NCBI RefSeq assembly: GCF_900100175.1
Contig: NZ_FNEM01000020.1
Coordinates: 1 to 64,000 of the forward strand
Direction of reading: 5' to 3'
Origin: Ferrimonas sediminum
GTDB taxonomy: Bacteria > Pseudomonadota > Gammaproteobacteria > Enterobacterales > Shewanellaceae
Length of the DNA: 64,000 nucleotides
The position numbers and the translations under genes were made by a program. Shown here in pieces: positions 18,981 through 29,070 of this stretch (its first letter is position 1; each line of letters starts with the position of its first letter). The notes below the pieces were generated by a model. That model saw only the letters and a program-made list of their open reading frames with translations, did not search any database and was not told the DNA's origin.

Positions 18981-21140
18981 TTACTCCTTGACCGGCGGCA
19001 CGTCGGTGCCCAGACCGTTGGTCTTGTCTTTCTTGAGGCTGTCCAGCTGCTCGTTCATCCAGCCACTGTCGTCGCGAATCGGCGTATTCATGTCGTTGCC
19101 GTTCTGGTAGTTATCCAGAATCGCCTTGGCTTCCGGAGTCAGGTTCTGAGGCTGAACCCATTCTGGCAATACCGGTACATTGGTGTACGGCATCAGCGCC
19201 ACGCCCTCTTCATCCTGGGCCAACTGCTCGGCACGGATGTAGTTGTACTTGCGGCCAGACAGGCCATTCATGGTCACCCCATCACGAATGATGGTGGGCT
19301 TAATGAAGATCATCAGGTTGCGCTTGGTCTTTTTGGAACTGGTGGAGGTAAACAGCGCCCCCAAGTAGGGGATGTCACCGAGCCACGGCACCTTGGAGAC
19401 ACTTTCCTGCACGTCTTCGTTGAGCAGGCCGCCCAGGACAATGGTCTCGCCAGAGTCTGCCAACACCGTGGTTTTCAGCTCCCGCTTACCAAAGGTTACG
19501 TCCACCGAGGTCCGGCCGTTGACGTTGGAGGTCTCCTGAACAATCTCCATCTGCACCGCATCACCTTCGTTGATCTGAGGCCGAACGGTCAGCTTGATGC
19601 CGACCTCTTTGCGCTCTACGGTCTGGAACGGGTTGTCGTTACCGGAGCTGGCGGCGGAGCCAGTGATCACCGGCACCTCGTCACCGACGATGAAGCTGGC
19701 TTCCTGGTTGTCCAGGGTGGTGATGCTCGGGGTGGCCAGCACGTTAGAGTTGGTGTCGGACGCCACCGCCTGCAGCAGAGCACCGAAGTCACCGAACTGC
19801 ACGCCCCAGGCCATACCGTTAACCTTGGCCAATGCCGCAGCCAGGGTAGAGATGTCGCCAGGGGTATCCGGGTTCTCGGTACAGGTACCGTCATTACACA
19901 CGGTCGACCCTTCGGTCTCCTGCGCATCCCACAAACCGGCACCAATCTCGCCGATGGTGACACCGGTACCGTTGTTAAACTGAGTCAAACCGCCGGCCTC
20001 GGAGTACATCTGCACCCCGAAGGCGATGTCATCGCCTTCGGCGATCTCAACGATGATCGCTTCCACCAGCACCTGGGCGCGGCGAATGTCCAGCTGGCGA
20101 ATTACGCTCGACAGCTCCTGCATCTGATCCGGTTGGGCGTTGATCACCAGGGCGTTGGAGTCGGCATGGGCCATGATGGTGATGCCCTGGCTCTTGCTGC
20201 CGGAACGGCTGCTGCCTTTAGACGCCTCGTCGGCTTTCTCCAGGCTGTCGGCAAAGCCGGACAGCACCTCCTGCAACTCCTCCGCCTGGGCGTACTTGAG
20301 GTAGAATACCTGAGTGTTGCCGGAGTTACGCATGTCTTGATCCAGCGAGTGCACCAACTGCACCGCCCGCTTACGGGCCTTCTCATCACCGCTGACCACC
20401 ACCGAGTTGGTTCGCTCATCGGCCACCACCTTGGGAACGCTGCCACTGGCGCTGCTCTGCTGGCCGCCACTGCGGTACAGGGCATCAATGATGCGAACCA
20501 TCTCCGCTGCCGACGCGTACTGCAGCTTCACCACCTGAACCTTGGTGTCACCCTGAAGGTCGACCCGCTTGACGATCTCCACCAGCTTGTTCACCACCGA
20601 GGCCCGGCCGGTGATCATCAGTACGTTGGAGGGGTCGTAGTTAACCACATTACCGCCGCCGCTGTTGTCATTGAGCTGGCGCAGCAGTGGCGCCAACTGC
20701 TTGGCTTCGACGTTGTACAGCGGCACGATGCGGGTCACCATCTCATCGCCGGCACCGGGACGCTCTTCATCCGCCACCCGAATGTTGGCGTTCTTGGCAT
20801 CTTTGCCCTTGATCACCTTGATGATGTCACCGTCCATCTCGACCACGGCATAGCCATACACCTGCAGCACACTGAGGAAGAACTGGTAGTACTGCTCGTC
20901 GTTGAGCAGGTCGTAACTGCGGACGTTGATTTTGCCGCGAACCGTCGGATCGACGATGATGGTTTTTTGCAGGTTTTTACCAACAATATTGATAAATTCC
21001 TGAATGTCTGTGCCTTTAAAGTTGGCCGCATACTGAGCCGCCATCACTGGCGTACCCATAGCAAAAATCGAAGCTCCGGCAATCAGACCCGCTGCAATGC
21101 GATTGCGAATCCAAGGCGTTCGGCGTGTGTGTGTCTTCAT
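18981..21140 (-). CDS. gspD: Type II secretion system secretin D
   Basis: Outer-membrane secretin through which folded proteins leave the periplasm. A signal peptide ends at about PVMA-AQYAANFKG, then come the N0-N3 domains and the secretin domain, which includes VPWLGDIPYLGALF. I chose ATG 21140 (MKTHTRR), which has GGGGAA just upstream. The frame is open to 21164, overlapping the gspC stop. It is about 720 aa, slightly longer than typical because of loops rich in Gly, Asn and Ser and a Cys-containing insertion near residue 430. No pilotin gene is seen in the window. Confidence 0.96.
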   Translation of the reverse strand: MKTHTRRTPWIRNRIAAGLIAGASIFAMGTPVMAAQYAANFKGTDIQEFINIVGKNLQKTIIVDPTVRGKINVRSYDLLNDEQYYQFFLSVLQVYGYAVVEMDGDIIKVIKGKDAKNANIRVADEERPGAGDEMVTRIVPLYNVEAKQLAPLLRQLNDNSGGGNVVNYDPSNVLMITGRASVVNKLVEIVKRVDLQGDTKVQVVKLQYASAAEMVRIIDALYRSGGQQSSASGSVPKVVADERTNSVVVSGDEKARKRAVQLVHSLDQDMRNSGNTQVFYLKYAQAEELQEVLSGFADSLEKADEASKGSSRSGSKSQGITIMAHADSNALVINAQPDQMQELSSVIRQLDIRRAQVLVEAIIVEIAEGDDIAFGVQMYSEAGGLTQFNNGTGVTIGEIGAGLWDAQETEGSTVCNDGTCTENPDTPGDISTLAAALAKVNGMAWGVQFGDFGALLQAVASDTNSNVLATPSITTLDNQEASFIVGDEVPVITGSAASSGNDNPFQTVERKEVGIKLTVRPQINEGDAVQMEIVQETSNVNGRTSVDVTFGKRELKTTVLADSGETIVLGGLLNEDVQESVSKVPWLGDIPYLGALFTSTSSKKTKRNLMIFIKPTIIRDGVTMNGLSGRKYNYIRAEQLAQDEEGVALMPYTNVPVLPEWVQPQNLTPEAKAILDNYQNGNDMNTPIRDDSGWMNEQLDSLKKDKTNGLGTDVPPVKE

Positions 21141-21160
21141 TGTATTCCCCATAGCCTCGA

Positions 21161-22087
21161 TCATTTTTGGTTGGGCAGGCTAAACATAATTTCAGTAAGT
21201 TGACCTTCACGCTCCACCATCACGGCCATTTCCGTCAGCTCCGGCAACTCCGCCAGTAACTGCATCGCCTCTGACATCTGGGTGAGATCATATCCATTGA
21301 TGGCCACCGCCAGATCACCGGATTTCAATCCAGCATCGGAAAACAGGGCGCGGTCTTTACCGGGATTGAGGCGATAGCCTTTCAGGCCACCGTCCGCTTT
21401 CACCGGACTGATTGAGATGTAGTCGGTCAGCTTACCGGGATCGGTCAGCAGATCCGTGCGGGCGGCGTCCAGTTGCGCCGACACTTTGTTATTATTGCGC
21501 ATATCCTGGGTCCGAGGCTCAGAAGTGCCGGTTTTCAGCCTCTTAGTCTCTTCGGAGATGGTTTTGCTGTATTCGATGCCGTCCAGCATCAGGGTCTCGT
21601 AGCGGCCGCGGTTTACAATAATGGCGCGATCGGCATACACCTCATGCAGGCTAGCCGAGGTGCTCTTGATCTTGTCGCCGATGCCATAGGTCTCCTGGCT
21701 ACCGGCACTTTCAATCACCGCGATGCCACGCTCCTGCTCGGAACTGGCCACCAGACCGGTCAGCAGAATACGCAGGGTGGTTTTGGGCGCATCGGTGATC
21801 AAGCTGGTGTCCACCGGCTTGGGTTTGTTGGATTCTTTGCTCTTATCGACATCGCCGAACAGCGACAACCGCTGCACCGGAGCCAAGTCCAGTGCCCCAC
21901 TCTGGCCGGACTGCTGCACCGACGGTCGCCATACCGCCGCCGGCTCCTGAGCCTCGGGCACCAACATCCAGGTCAACTGAGATGCGATATAGATGGCATA
22001 GACAGCCAACAACAGAGTGAGAACGCGGGCAATGGCCGCTTGTGGCAATTTTGCAAGACCGTGAAGCCCTTGCTGCAGATAATCCAT
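21161..22087 (-). CDS. gspC: Type II secretion system protein C
   Basis: First gene of the operon. Bitopic inner-membrane protein that links the platform to the secretin and takes part in substrate choice. 308 aa: one N-terminal membrane helix (about residues 22-42), a homology region with the conserved GLVASSEQERGIAVIE segment, and a C-terminal PDZ-like domain (LNPGKDRALFSDAGLKSGDLAVAINGYDL). Confidence 0.95.
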   Translation of the reverse strand: MDYLQQGLHGLAKLPQAAIARVLTLLLAVYAIYIASQLTWMLVPEAQEPAAVWRPSVQQSGQSGALDLAPVQRLSLFGDVDKSKESNKPKPVDTSLITDAPKTTLRILLTGLVASSEQERGIAVIESAGSQETYGIGDKIKSTSASLHEVYADRAIIVNRGRYETLMLDGIEYSKTISEETKRLKTGTSEPRTQDMRNNNKVSAQLDAARTDLLTDPGKLTDYISISPVKADGGLKGYRLNPGKDRALFSDAGLKSGDLAVAINGYDLTQMSEAMQLLAELPELTEMAVMVEREGQLTEIMFSLPNQK

Positions 22088-22346
22088 ATAATTAGTGCTC
22101 TTTACTCATCCAGCCAGCAGCATTATCGAGTTCATTTAGAAAGAAATTTCGCAAATATTCATGCTAACCCACGGTCTGCCGTACGAACAAGCATAATACT
22201 TGGACAATAAAAGTAGATAGGCGAATAATGGTCAAATTTAGCCAATTATGCTACCTTTGGCGGCCACACCGCGCTGTGAGGCCTCCCCAGTTTTTGATCT
22301 TAAAAGCTGCCGTTATGTCACTCTTTTCATAATCTGACACTGAACC

Positions 22347-22751
22347 ATGACCAAAAAACGTACCAAAACTGAAATTACTGCTGTCCGCCTGGATAAATGG
22401 TTGTGGGCTGCGCGTTTTTACAAAACCCGGGCGCTGGCCCAGGAAATGGTCAGTGGTGGCAAAGTCCACTATAACGGCCAAAGATGCAAGCCCAGTCGTC
22501 AGGTTTCTGTCGGCGGGATGGTAAAACTGTGGCAGGGACATGATGAAAAAGAAGTGGTGATAAAAGGCTTATCCGAGAAGCGTTTATCCGCACCACTGGC
22601 ACAAGAGCTGTATCTTGAAACCGAACAAAGCTTGAAAAAACGCCAGGCCGCCTCCACATCTCGACACATCCTGGCAGCCGGAATGGCCAACCCCTCGGTT
22701 CGCCCAGACAAGAAACAACGCCGCCAAATCATGAAGCTGAAACAGCAGTAA
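22347..22751 (+). CDS. hslR: Heat shock protein 15 (ribosome-associated Hsp15)
   Basis: Small RNA-binding protein that rescues stalled 50S subunits carrying nascent peptidyl-tRNA after heat shock. 134 aa with an S4 RNA-binding domain at the N-terminus (VRLDKWLWAARFYKTRALAQEMVSGGKVHYNG) and a basic C-terminal tail. It lies 13 bp upstream of hslO, the usual pairing. The 259 bp between gspC and hslR are non-coding and must hold promoters for both divergent units; I could not place them. Confidence 0.94.
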   Translation: MTKKRTKTEITAVRLDKWLWAARFYKTRALAQEMVSGGKVHYNGQRCKPSRQVSVGGMVKLWQGHDEKEVVIKGLSEKRLSAPLAQELYLETEQSLKKRQAASTSRHILAAGMANPSVRPDKKQRRQIMKLKQQ

Positions 22752-22764
22752 ACGAGAGACCATC

Positions 22765-23628
22765 ATGAGCCAAGACAAACTACACCGTTACCTGTTCGAA
22801 CAAGCCGACGTCCGCGGTGAAATCGTGCAGCTGCAAGACAGCTACCAGCAGATGCTGGCCGGCAAGCCGTATCCCAAGCAAGTCGCCACTCTGATGGGCG
22901 AAATGCTGGCCGCCACCTCCCTGTTGACCGCCATCCTGAAGTTCGAAGGCGAAATTGCGGTTCAGCTGCAGGGAAATGGTCCGGTCAGCCTGGTAGCCGT
23001 CAACGGCAACCACAACCAGCAACTGCGCGCCATCGCCCGCTGGGAAGGAGAGCCGGAGCATCAGGATCTGCGTGAGCTGATCGGCACCGGTCAGCTGGTG
23101 ATCACCATCACCCCCACCGAAGGCGAGCGCTACCAGGGCATCGTCGGCCTGAGCGAAGACAGTGTGGCTGGCTGCCTGGAGCAGTACTTTGACCAGTCTG
23201 AGCAGCTGAAGACCCGGCTGTGGCTGCACGCCGATGGCATCAACGCCGCCGGCATGCTGCTGCAGGTCCTGCCTCAGAGCGACAAGGAGCAGGATGTGGA
23301 GTTTGAACACCTGGAGTCCCTGACCGATACGGTCAAGGCCGACGAGCTGTTCGGCCTGGAAGCAGAGCAAGTACTGCACCGCCTCTATCACCAGGAGGAG
23401 GTTCGCCTGTTTGACGCCACCGACGTCAGCTTCAAGTGCGGCTGCTCCAAGCAACGCAGCCTCAACGCCCTGGCCAGCCTGCACAAGGATGAACTGCTGG
23501 AGATCGTCGAAGAGCGGGGCCAGATCGACATCCATTGCGACTACTGCGGCGAAAACTACCGCTTCGATCGCATCGACCTGGAAGCGCTGTGGTCCGGCAA
23601 CGCCCCGCAGTCTGATCAACAACACTGA
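22765..23628 (+). CDS. hslO: Redox-regulated chaperone Hsp33
   Basis: Holdase chaperone activated by oxidation plus heat. The C-terminal zinc switch is intact, with CGC at about residue 231 and CDYC about 30 residues later (CxC...CxxC). 287 aa is normal. It lies directly downstream of hslR. Confidence 0.96.
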   Translation: MSQDKLHRYLFEQADVRGEIVQLQDSYQQMLAGKPYPKQVATLMGEMLAATSLLTAILKFEGEIAVQLQGNGPVSLVAVNGNHNQQLRAIARWEGEPEHQDLRELIGTGQLVITITPTEGERYQGIVGLSEDSVAGCLEQYFDQSEQLKTRLWLHADGINAAGMLLQVLPQSDKEQDVEFEHLESLTDTVKADELFGLEAEQVLHRLYHQEEVRLFDATDVSFKCGCSKQRSLNALASLHKDELLEIVEERGQIDIHCDYCGENYRFDRIDLEALWSGNAPQSDQQH

Positions 23629-23651
23629 TAGATTCCCGCTATCAATGAATA

Positions 23652-23673
23652 ATGGCGACCGCCAGGTCGCCAT
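23652..23673. terminator. Perfect hairpin after hslO
   Basis: A 9-bp perfect stem (ATGGCGACC/GGTCGCCAT) with a 4-nt loop lies 24 bp past the hslO stop. There is no T tract, so it is either a weak terminator or a 3'-end stabilising structure. Confidence 0.45.
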
Positions 23674-23810
23674 GTGATCCCGCTCACGAACATCGATCTT
23701 TACGCCTATCCTCGCTACACTCCTCATTGAACAGTAAATGTTCAACCCAGTCCCAAAAAAATTTGAATAAGGCTGATGGCCTGACCATCGCGCCAAGGAG
23801 TCAAAATAGT

Positions 23811-25352
23811 ATGACCACATGCAGGATGCGTGTCTTGTCCAACCTCTCCACCAGTGAACTGGTTGAGCAAGCACTGGCACGTGGCGAGGGCGTCCTCGCC
23901 GACAACGGTGCCCTCTGTGTCGAAACCGGTACCAGAACCGGCCGCTCCCCCAACGACCGCTTTATCGTTCGAGAGCCCAGCACCGAAGGCGACATCGACT
24001 GGGGCCAGGTCAACCGACCGTTCGACAGCAACAAATTCGATGCCCTGTGGCTGCAGGTGGAAGCCTACCTGACCGAGAAAGAGTGTTTTCAGTCCGAGCT
24101 GGAGGTAGGGGCCGACCCCGAGCACTACCTACCGGTACGAGTGACCACCGAAACCGCATGGCAACAACTGTTTGCCCGCAACCTGTTCATTGTGCCCAAG
24201 AAGTACAATCAGGCCGACAAGGCGGAATGGCAAATCTACAACGCCCCCGGTTTCCGGTGCCAACCCGAGCGAGACGGCACCCACTCCGACGGCTGCGTAA
24301 TCATCCATTTTGCCCAGCGCAAGGTACTGCTGGCGGGCATGCGTTACGCCGGCGAGATGAAAAAATCGATGTTCTCGGTGCAGAACTTCCTGTTACCGGC
24401 CAAAGGGGTGCTGCCGATGCACTGCTCCGCCAACGTCGGCGAGACCGGCGATACCACCCTATTTTTTGGCCTGTCCGGCACCGGCAAAACCACCCTGTCG
24501 GCGGATCCCAAGCGCGCCCTGATCGGCGACGACGAGCACGGCTGGGCCCCCGGGGGCGTCTTTAACATCGAGGGAGGCTGCTACGCCAAGTGCATCGACC
24601 TGTCCGCCAAGAACGAGCCTGTCATCTGGAACGCCATCCATTTTGGAGCCGTGCTGGAAAATGTGGTTCTGAATCAACAGCGCACCCCGGACTATGGCGA
24701 TGACCGCCTCACCCAGAACAGCCGTGCCGCCTACCCGCTGGAGCACATCGAACGTCGCATCGCCGCCAACCGCGGCGCCGAACCCAACGCGGTGGTGTTC
24801 CTCACCTGTGACGTGTCCGGGGTATTGCCCCCGGTCTCCTGCCTCAGCAAAGAGGCCGCGGCCTACCACTTCCTATCCGGCTACACCGCCAAGGTTGGCT
24901 CGACCGAGATGGGGGCCGCAGACGGTATTGAGTCGACATTTTCCACCTGCTTTGGCGCGCCGTTTTTCCCCCGGGCCGCTGGCGTGTACGCCGAGCTGCT
25001 GATGAAGCGGATAGAGAGTTTCGATACCAAGGTGTACCTGGTGAATACCGGCTGGACCGGCGGCCCCTACGGCCTGGGACAACGGTTTGACATCCCCACC
25101 ACCCGAGCCATCATCGATGCCATCGTCTCCGGCGAACTGGCCAACACCAAGACCGAGCACCTGCCGCAACTGAACCTGACGGTACCGGTGGCGGTCAGCG
25201 GCGTCGACAGCACTCTGTTGAACCCGAGACAGACCTGGGCCGATAAGGACAAATACGATCGCTACGCGGCCAAGCTGGCGGCAGAATTTAGCGAAAATTT
25301 TGTTAAATACGATGTGTCTCAAGCCATCATCGACGCCGGCCCGAAACGCTAA
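23811..25352 (+). CDS. pckA: Phosphoenolpyruvate carboxykinase (ATP)
   Basis: Gluconeogenic enzyme converting oxaloacetate and ATP to PEP, CO2 and ADP. Seen: [11 protein letters not shown] near the N-terminus, the P-loop [11 protein letters not shown], the metal-binding GDDEHGW segment, and [13 protein letters not shown] chose the ATG at 23811, with AAGGAG 10 bp upstream; it gives 513 aa, while the open frame extends upstream to 23652 without homology. It is followed by a terminator. Confidence 0.96.
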   Translation: MTTCRMRVLSNLSTSELVEQALARGEGVLADNGALCVETGTRTGRSPNDRFIVREPSTEGDIDWGQVNRPFDSNKFDALWLQVEAYLTEKECFQSELEVGADPEHYLPVRVTTETAWQQLFARNLFIVPKKYNQADKAEWQIYNAPGFRCQPERDGTHSDGCVIIHFAQRKVLLAGMRYAGEMKKSMFSVQNFLLPAKGVLPMHCSANVGETGDTTLFFGLSGTGKTTLSADPKRALIGDDEHGWAPGGVFNIEGGCYAKCIDLSAKNEPVIWNAIHFGAVLENVVLNQQRTPDYGDDRLTQNSRAAYPLEHIERRIAANRGAEPNAVVFLTCDVSGVLPPVSCLSKEAAAYHFLSGYTAKVGSTEMGAADGIESTFSTCFGAPFFPRAAGVYAELLMKRIESFDTKVYLVNTGWTGGPYGLGQRFDIPTTRAIIDAIVSGELANTKTEHLPQLNLTVPVAVSGVDSTLLNPRQTWADKDKYDRYAAKLAAEFSENFVKYDVSQAIIDAGPKR

Positions 25353-25373
25353 CGATTCCGGCATCACCACCGG

Positions 25374-25399
25374 GCCGCCCCGTTGAGGGCGGCTTTTTT
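25374..25399 (+). terminator. Rho-independent terminator of pckA
   Basis: A GCCGCCC-CGTTGA-GGGCGGC hairpin followed by T6 lies about 20 bp after the pckA stop. Confidence 0.9.
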
Positions 25400-25526
25400 A
25401 CGTTTAGTGCATCGTGACTAAAACAATCGCCCTTCGAAACCGAACCGCTGACTGCAACCGCAATGGTCACTGACTTACGGTGCCAACAGAGTGTCACGCA
25501 AATGAATAATCTCGATTCTCAGCCAC

Positions 25527-25553
25527 AAAAAAGGGCACCGATGGGTGCCCTTT
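25527..25553 (-). terminator. Terminator for the minus-strand envZ-side transcript
   Basis: On the minus strand, AAGGGCACC-CATC-GGTGCCCTT is followed by T6. It lies 16 bp past the stop of the small propeller-like gene. Between this and the pckA terminator (25400-25526) I saw nothing else. Confidence 0.85.
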
Positions 25554-25568
25554 ATTATCTCCAGAGGT

Positions 25569-26396
25569 TCACTCTGTCGCTTTCGGTGGTTGCCACAGTT
25601 GCCAGCCGGCGTCACTGACGTCACTGGACTCTTTGCCCAGCAACAAAGTGTCCGGCGAGATCCAGGTCAACGCTTCCCATTGGCCATCCCCGACCGGCTG
25701 GTACTCTTTTGCATGCTCCCAGTCCACCCCCTGCTCGGTCAGATCGGCAATCCATACAAAGGCGTTGAAATTCAGCCCACCTCGGTAACCCAACAAAGCC
25801 AGCTTACCGGTTTGAGGCTGCCAGTCGGCGGCGCTGATGTAACCCCACACCGGCAAAGACTGCTGCGCCTCGACCCGGTAGCTGCCGGGGATTTTAGGCA
25901 ACTTGTACACCCGTGAACGGCCGTTGCCCCAGTTCTTGGAAAACACCCACAACGACTCCTTGGTGGCCACCAGGGCTTCGCAATCAAAGTTGTGGGTGTA
26001 GCCCTTGCGGCTGAAGTCGGTCTGTTCGGCGAAGCTGAACTGGATCGGCACCGCGCTGACCGGCCCCTCCCCCTCGGGAATCGGCGTCCGATAGATGGTC
26101 AAATCCTCACGATTGCCGCGATTGTTGCCGCAGTCCGCCACAAACAAGTGCTCACCGTCACTGGCCACATCCTCCCAATCCCGCGCTCGAACGCCACTGA
26201 AGCGCACCTGCCCCAGGGGTTCCCCCTGCGCGGAGAAACGAAACAGCCGGGCGCTGTCGCCGCTGTCGTTGTGGGCCCACAACTGGCGGCCGTCCCAGGC
26301 GATGCCGGAGATCTCATCCAGCACCGGCGGCAACGGCCGCAGTTGCGGTGGATGCGGCGCCGCCAGGGCGGCGGCCAGCATTAACGAGGTAACCAT
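25569..26396 (-). CDS. Secreted protein of unknown function, propeller-like
   Basis: 275 aa with an N-terminal signal peptide (cleavage expected near ALAAP). The sequence has recurring beta-propeller-like signatures: [48 protein letters not shown] and [17 protein letters not shown]. It resembles extracytoplasmic NHL/phytase-like hypothetical proteins, but I do not recognise a specific family. It overlaps the end of envZ by 16 bp, so it is probably cotranscribed with ompR-envZ. Confidence 0.75.
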   Translation of the reverse strand: MVTSLMLAAALAAPHPPQLRPLPPVLDEISGIAWDGRQLWAHNDSGDSARLFRFSAQGEPLGQVRFSGVRARDWEDVASDGEHLFVADCGNNRGNREDLTIYRTPIPEGEGPVSAVPIQFSFAEQTDFSRKGYTHNFDCEALVATKESLWVFSKNWGNGRSRVYKLPKIPGSYRVEAQQSLPVWGYISAADWQPQTGKLALLGYRGGLNFNAFVWIADLTEQGVDWEHAKEYQPVGDGQWEALTWISPDTLLLGKESSDVSDAGWQLWQPPKATE

Positions 26397-27682
26397 ACTG
26401 TTGCCTTCAATCCTCCGTGGCTGCGGTTGGCCAGTTCCACCCGGCCTCCTTCGCCATCCACTACACGTTTTACGATCGCCAGGCCCAATCCGGACCCCAC
26501 CGACCCCCGCGCCGTATCTCCCTGGGTAAAGGGTTCAAACAACGCCTCGATCTTCTGAGGCGGAATGCCCGGGCCATTATCGGCCACGGAAAACCACACC
26601 CACTGGTCATCAAAACCGGAACTCAGTTTCAGGTCACCGCCGCCATAGCGGATCCCGTTTTCAATCAGGTTGGCCAACACCCGTTTCATCGCCACCAGCG
26701 GCAGAGGAATCGCCGGCACCTGTCCCAGCTCCAGCTTCACCTCGGTATGGCGCAGACTCTCCTGCACCGCCGCTTCCTGCAGCAGCTGATCCAGGCTGTG
26801 TTCGGTCAGCTCCTCCGCCGGGTTACCGCGCACAAACTCGATGAACTGATCGATGATCTGGTTCATGTCATCGATGTCATGCTCGATGCCCTCTTTCAGG
26901 AAGCTGTCCTGATCCCCCATCATCTCACTGGCGAGGCGAATGCGGGTCAGCGGGGTTCTCAGGTCGTGGGACACCCCTGCCAGCAACAGTTGCCTGTCGG
27001 TCTCCAGCTGCTTCATGGAGCGGGACATCTGGTTAAAGGCCTGAATTACCGCCACCACCTCCGCCGGGCCCTTTAACGGTAAGGGGTCCGGGAATTTCCC
27101 TCTCGACACCGCCAGTGCCGCCCGCTGCAGCCGCCTCAGGGGACGGCTCTGCTGGCGGGCGAACCACCAGCCGCCGGCCACCGACAGGGCACCGATCACC
27201 ATCAGGTAGATGGTCAGGGGGGAGATTTTGGATTCATCGAAACCGGTCAGGGGCACCCGCAGCCACACCGACGGGGCCTGAGGTGGACGAATCCAGATCA
27301 GGAACTGCTCACCGGCGGAGATTCGCACTTCGGCATCACCCCCCAGGTAATGGGACATCTGATCCGACAGCACGTAGTAACGCCGGGCCATGCTCAGGCC
27401 GTTTTTACGCGCCTCCGGCTGGGTGAACACCTCCATGTAATCGTCATCTTCCAGCTTATCCCGCAGCGCATCCACCACCGTCAGCCGGGTGCGATCCAGC
27501 TCCAGGTCGCGAAACAGCAGCTCCACCTGGCGCGCCAGCAACTGGTTGATCTGCTGAGTCGACGGCCGAATGACGTAGATCGACATCGACACGTAGGACA
27601 CCAACTGGTTGATCAACAGCAGGCAGCCAATCAGCAGCACCGTCTGGCCAAAATTGCTGCGGGGCAGCAGTCGCGACAACAT
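26381..27682 (-). CDS. envZ: Osmosensor histidine kinase EnvZ
   Basis: Inner-membrane sensor kinase for OmpR. Two membrane segments (about residues 15-35 and 155-175) flank a periplasmic domain. A HAMP domain follows, then the phosphoacceptor motif [15 protein letters not shown] and an ATPase domain with [11 protein letters not shown] (N box), DNGPGIP (G1) and [11 protein letters not shown] (G2). 433 aa. It lies 9 bp after ompR. Confidence 0.94.
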   Translation of the reverse strand: MLSRLLPRSNFGQTVLLIGCLLLINQLVSYVSMSIYVIRPSTQQINQLLARQVELLFRDLELDRTRLTVVDALRDKLEDDDYMEVFTQPEARKNGLSMARRYYVLSDQMSHYLGGDAEVRISAGEQFLIWIRPPQAPSVWLRVPLTGFDESKISPLTIYLMVIGALSVAGGWWFARQQSRPLRRLQRAALAVSRGKFPDPLPLKGPAEVVAVIQAFNQMSRSMKQLETDRQLLLAGVSHDLRTPLTRIRLASEMMGDQDSFLKEGIEHDIDDMNQIIDQFIEFVRGNPAEELTEHSLDQLLQEAAVQESLRHTEVKLELGQVPAIPLPLVAMKRVLANLIENGIRYGGGDLKLSSGFDDQWVWFSVADNGPGIPPQKIEALFEPFTQGDTARGSVGSGLGLAIVKRVVDGEGGRVELANRSHGGLKATVWLPR

Positions 27683-27691
27683 CAGCCGGCG

Positions 27692-28417
27692 CTACTTAGC
27701 CGAACTGCCATCGGGGACAAACACGTAGCCCAGGCCCCAGACGGTCTGAATGTACCTTGGGTTACTGGGGTCGTCCTCGATTAACCGGCGCAGGCGCGAC
27801 ACCTGGACATCGATGGAACGCTCCAGGGCGCTGTAATCCCGGCCCCGGGCCTGATTCATCAGCTTATCCCGGCTCATGGGCTCTCTGGGGTGGGACACCA
27901 GCACCTTGAGCACCGCAAATTCGCCGGAGGTCAGCGGGATCACCTCATCGCCTTTAAACATCTCCCGGGTCGCCAGATTGAGGCGGTAGTCACCAAACAC
28001 CACCTCCTGCTCCTGCTGGGACGGGGCGCCGGGCAGTTCACCGGGACGACGACGCAGCACCGCTTTGATGCGTGCCAGCAGCTCGCGAGGGTTAAAGGGC
28101 TTCGGCAGATAGTCATCGGCCCCCAGCTCCAGGCCGATGATCCGATCCACCTCGTCGCCTTTGGCGGTCAGCATCACGATGGGAATCTCGTTATTGGACT
28201 GGCGCAGACGACGACAGATACTGAGGCCGTCCTCACCGGGCAACATCAGGTCCAGCACCAGCAGGTGGAAATTCTCCCGCTCCAGTAGGCGGTCCATCTG
28301 TTCGGCGTTGGCCGCCGCCCGCACCTGATAACCCTGCTCACCCAGATAACGTTCGATCAACCCACGCAACCGCAGGTCGTCGTCCACCACCAGTACCTTG
28401 GAGGTTTCCTGATTCAT
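27692..28417 (-). CDS. ompR: Osmolarity response regulator OmpR
   Basis: Receiver domain with the phosphorylated Asp in LLVLDLMLPGEDG and the Lys in YLPKPF, then a winged-helix DNA-binding domain ending in YIQTVWGLGYVFVP. 241 aa. First gene of the ompR-envZ operon; greB lies 11 bp upstream on the same strand, so it may be cotranscribed, unlike in E. coli, where greB diverges. Confidence 0.95.
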   Translation of the reverse strand: MNQETSKVLVVDDDLRLRGLIERYLGEQGYQVRAAANAEQMDRLLERENFHLLVLDLMLPGEDGLSICRRLRQSNNEIPIVMLTAKGDEVDRIIGLELGADDYLPKPFNPRELLARIKAVLRRRPGELPGAPSQQEQEVVFGDYRLNLATREMFKGDEVIPLTSGEFAVLKVLVSHPREPMSRDKLMNQARGRDYSALERSIDVQVSRLRRLIEDDPSNPRYIQTVWGLGYVFVPDGSSAK

Positions 28418-28428
28418 TCGCCTCTCCC

Positions 28429-28911
28429 TTAATCCGCTGCTCGATAGCGTATCTCGTTGATATAGTACACCTGTTCGCCCTCAGGTGTGGCAACGATCAC
28501 CTCGTCGTCCACCTGCTTGCCCAACAGGGCTCTGGCCAGCGGAGAGTCGATACTCACCTTGCCCTCGCTGACATTAAATTCATCCGGCCCCACCAGTTGG
28601 TAACGACTGTGCTCTCCGGCCTCGGACTCCAGCTCCACCCAGGCGCCGAAGAACACCCGGCCCTCCTGGCGGGCGTCGGGCTCGACAATGCGCAGCACCT
28701 CCATCCGCTTGGACAGAAACCGCACCCGGCGGTCAATCTCCCGCAGACGCTTTTTGCCGTAGATGTATTCGGCATTTTCAGACCGATCCCCCAGCGCCGC
28801 CGCTTCCTGTACGGCCTGAGTCACCCTGGGGCGCTCCTCTTTCCACAGGTACTTCAACTCCTGCTCCAGAAGATTCCAGCCTTCACGGGTAATCAAATTG
28901 GCTTTTTTCAT
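28429..28911 (-). CDS. greB: Transcription elongation factor GreB
   Basis: Binds the RNA polymerase secondary channel and stimulates cleavage of backtracked RNA. 160 aa: an N-terminal coiled coil with the tip motif GDRSENAEYIYGKKRLREIDRR, whose acidic residues enter the active site, then the C-terminal FKBP-like domain with SPLARALLGK. The GKKRLREID wording fits GreB rather than GreA. It is divergent from tex, as in E. coli. Confidence 0.93.
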   Translation of the reverse strand: MKKANLITREGWNLLEQELKYLWKEERPRVTQAVQEAAALGDRSENAEYIYGKKRLREIDRRVRFLSKRMEVLRIVEPDARQEGRVFFGAWVELESEAGEHSRYQLVGPDEFNVSEGKVSIDSPLARALLGKQVDDEVIVATPEGEQVYYINEIRYRAAD

Positions 28912-28925
28912 TTGGCTTCAATTTC

Positions 28926-28953
28926 TTAACGGGTCAATCCGAGGAACTATAAT
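28926..28953 (+). promoter_or_regulatory. Possible tex promoter
   Basis: A perfect TATAAT (28948-28953) lies 16 bp after a weak -35 (TTAACG) in the 159-bp gap between the divergent greB and tex genes. The predicted start would leave a leader of about 110 nt. Only the -10 is convincing. Confidence 0.4.
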
Positions 28954-29070
28954 GATATCAACCCCTGAGCCTTTGCGCCTCAATCTGACTCAACATTCCT
29001 GCCGGGTGTGCTATGGTGCCAGTCGGTTATTATTTCCAACCTACACCAGACAAAGGCCATTTGACTCGCT

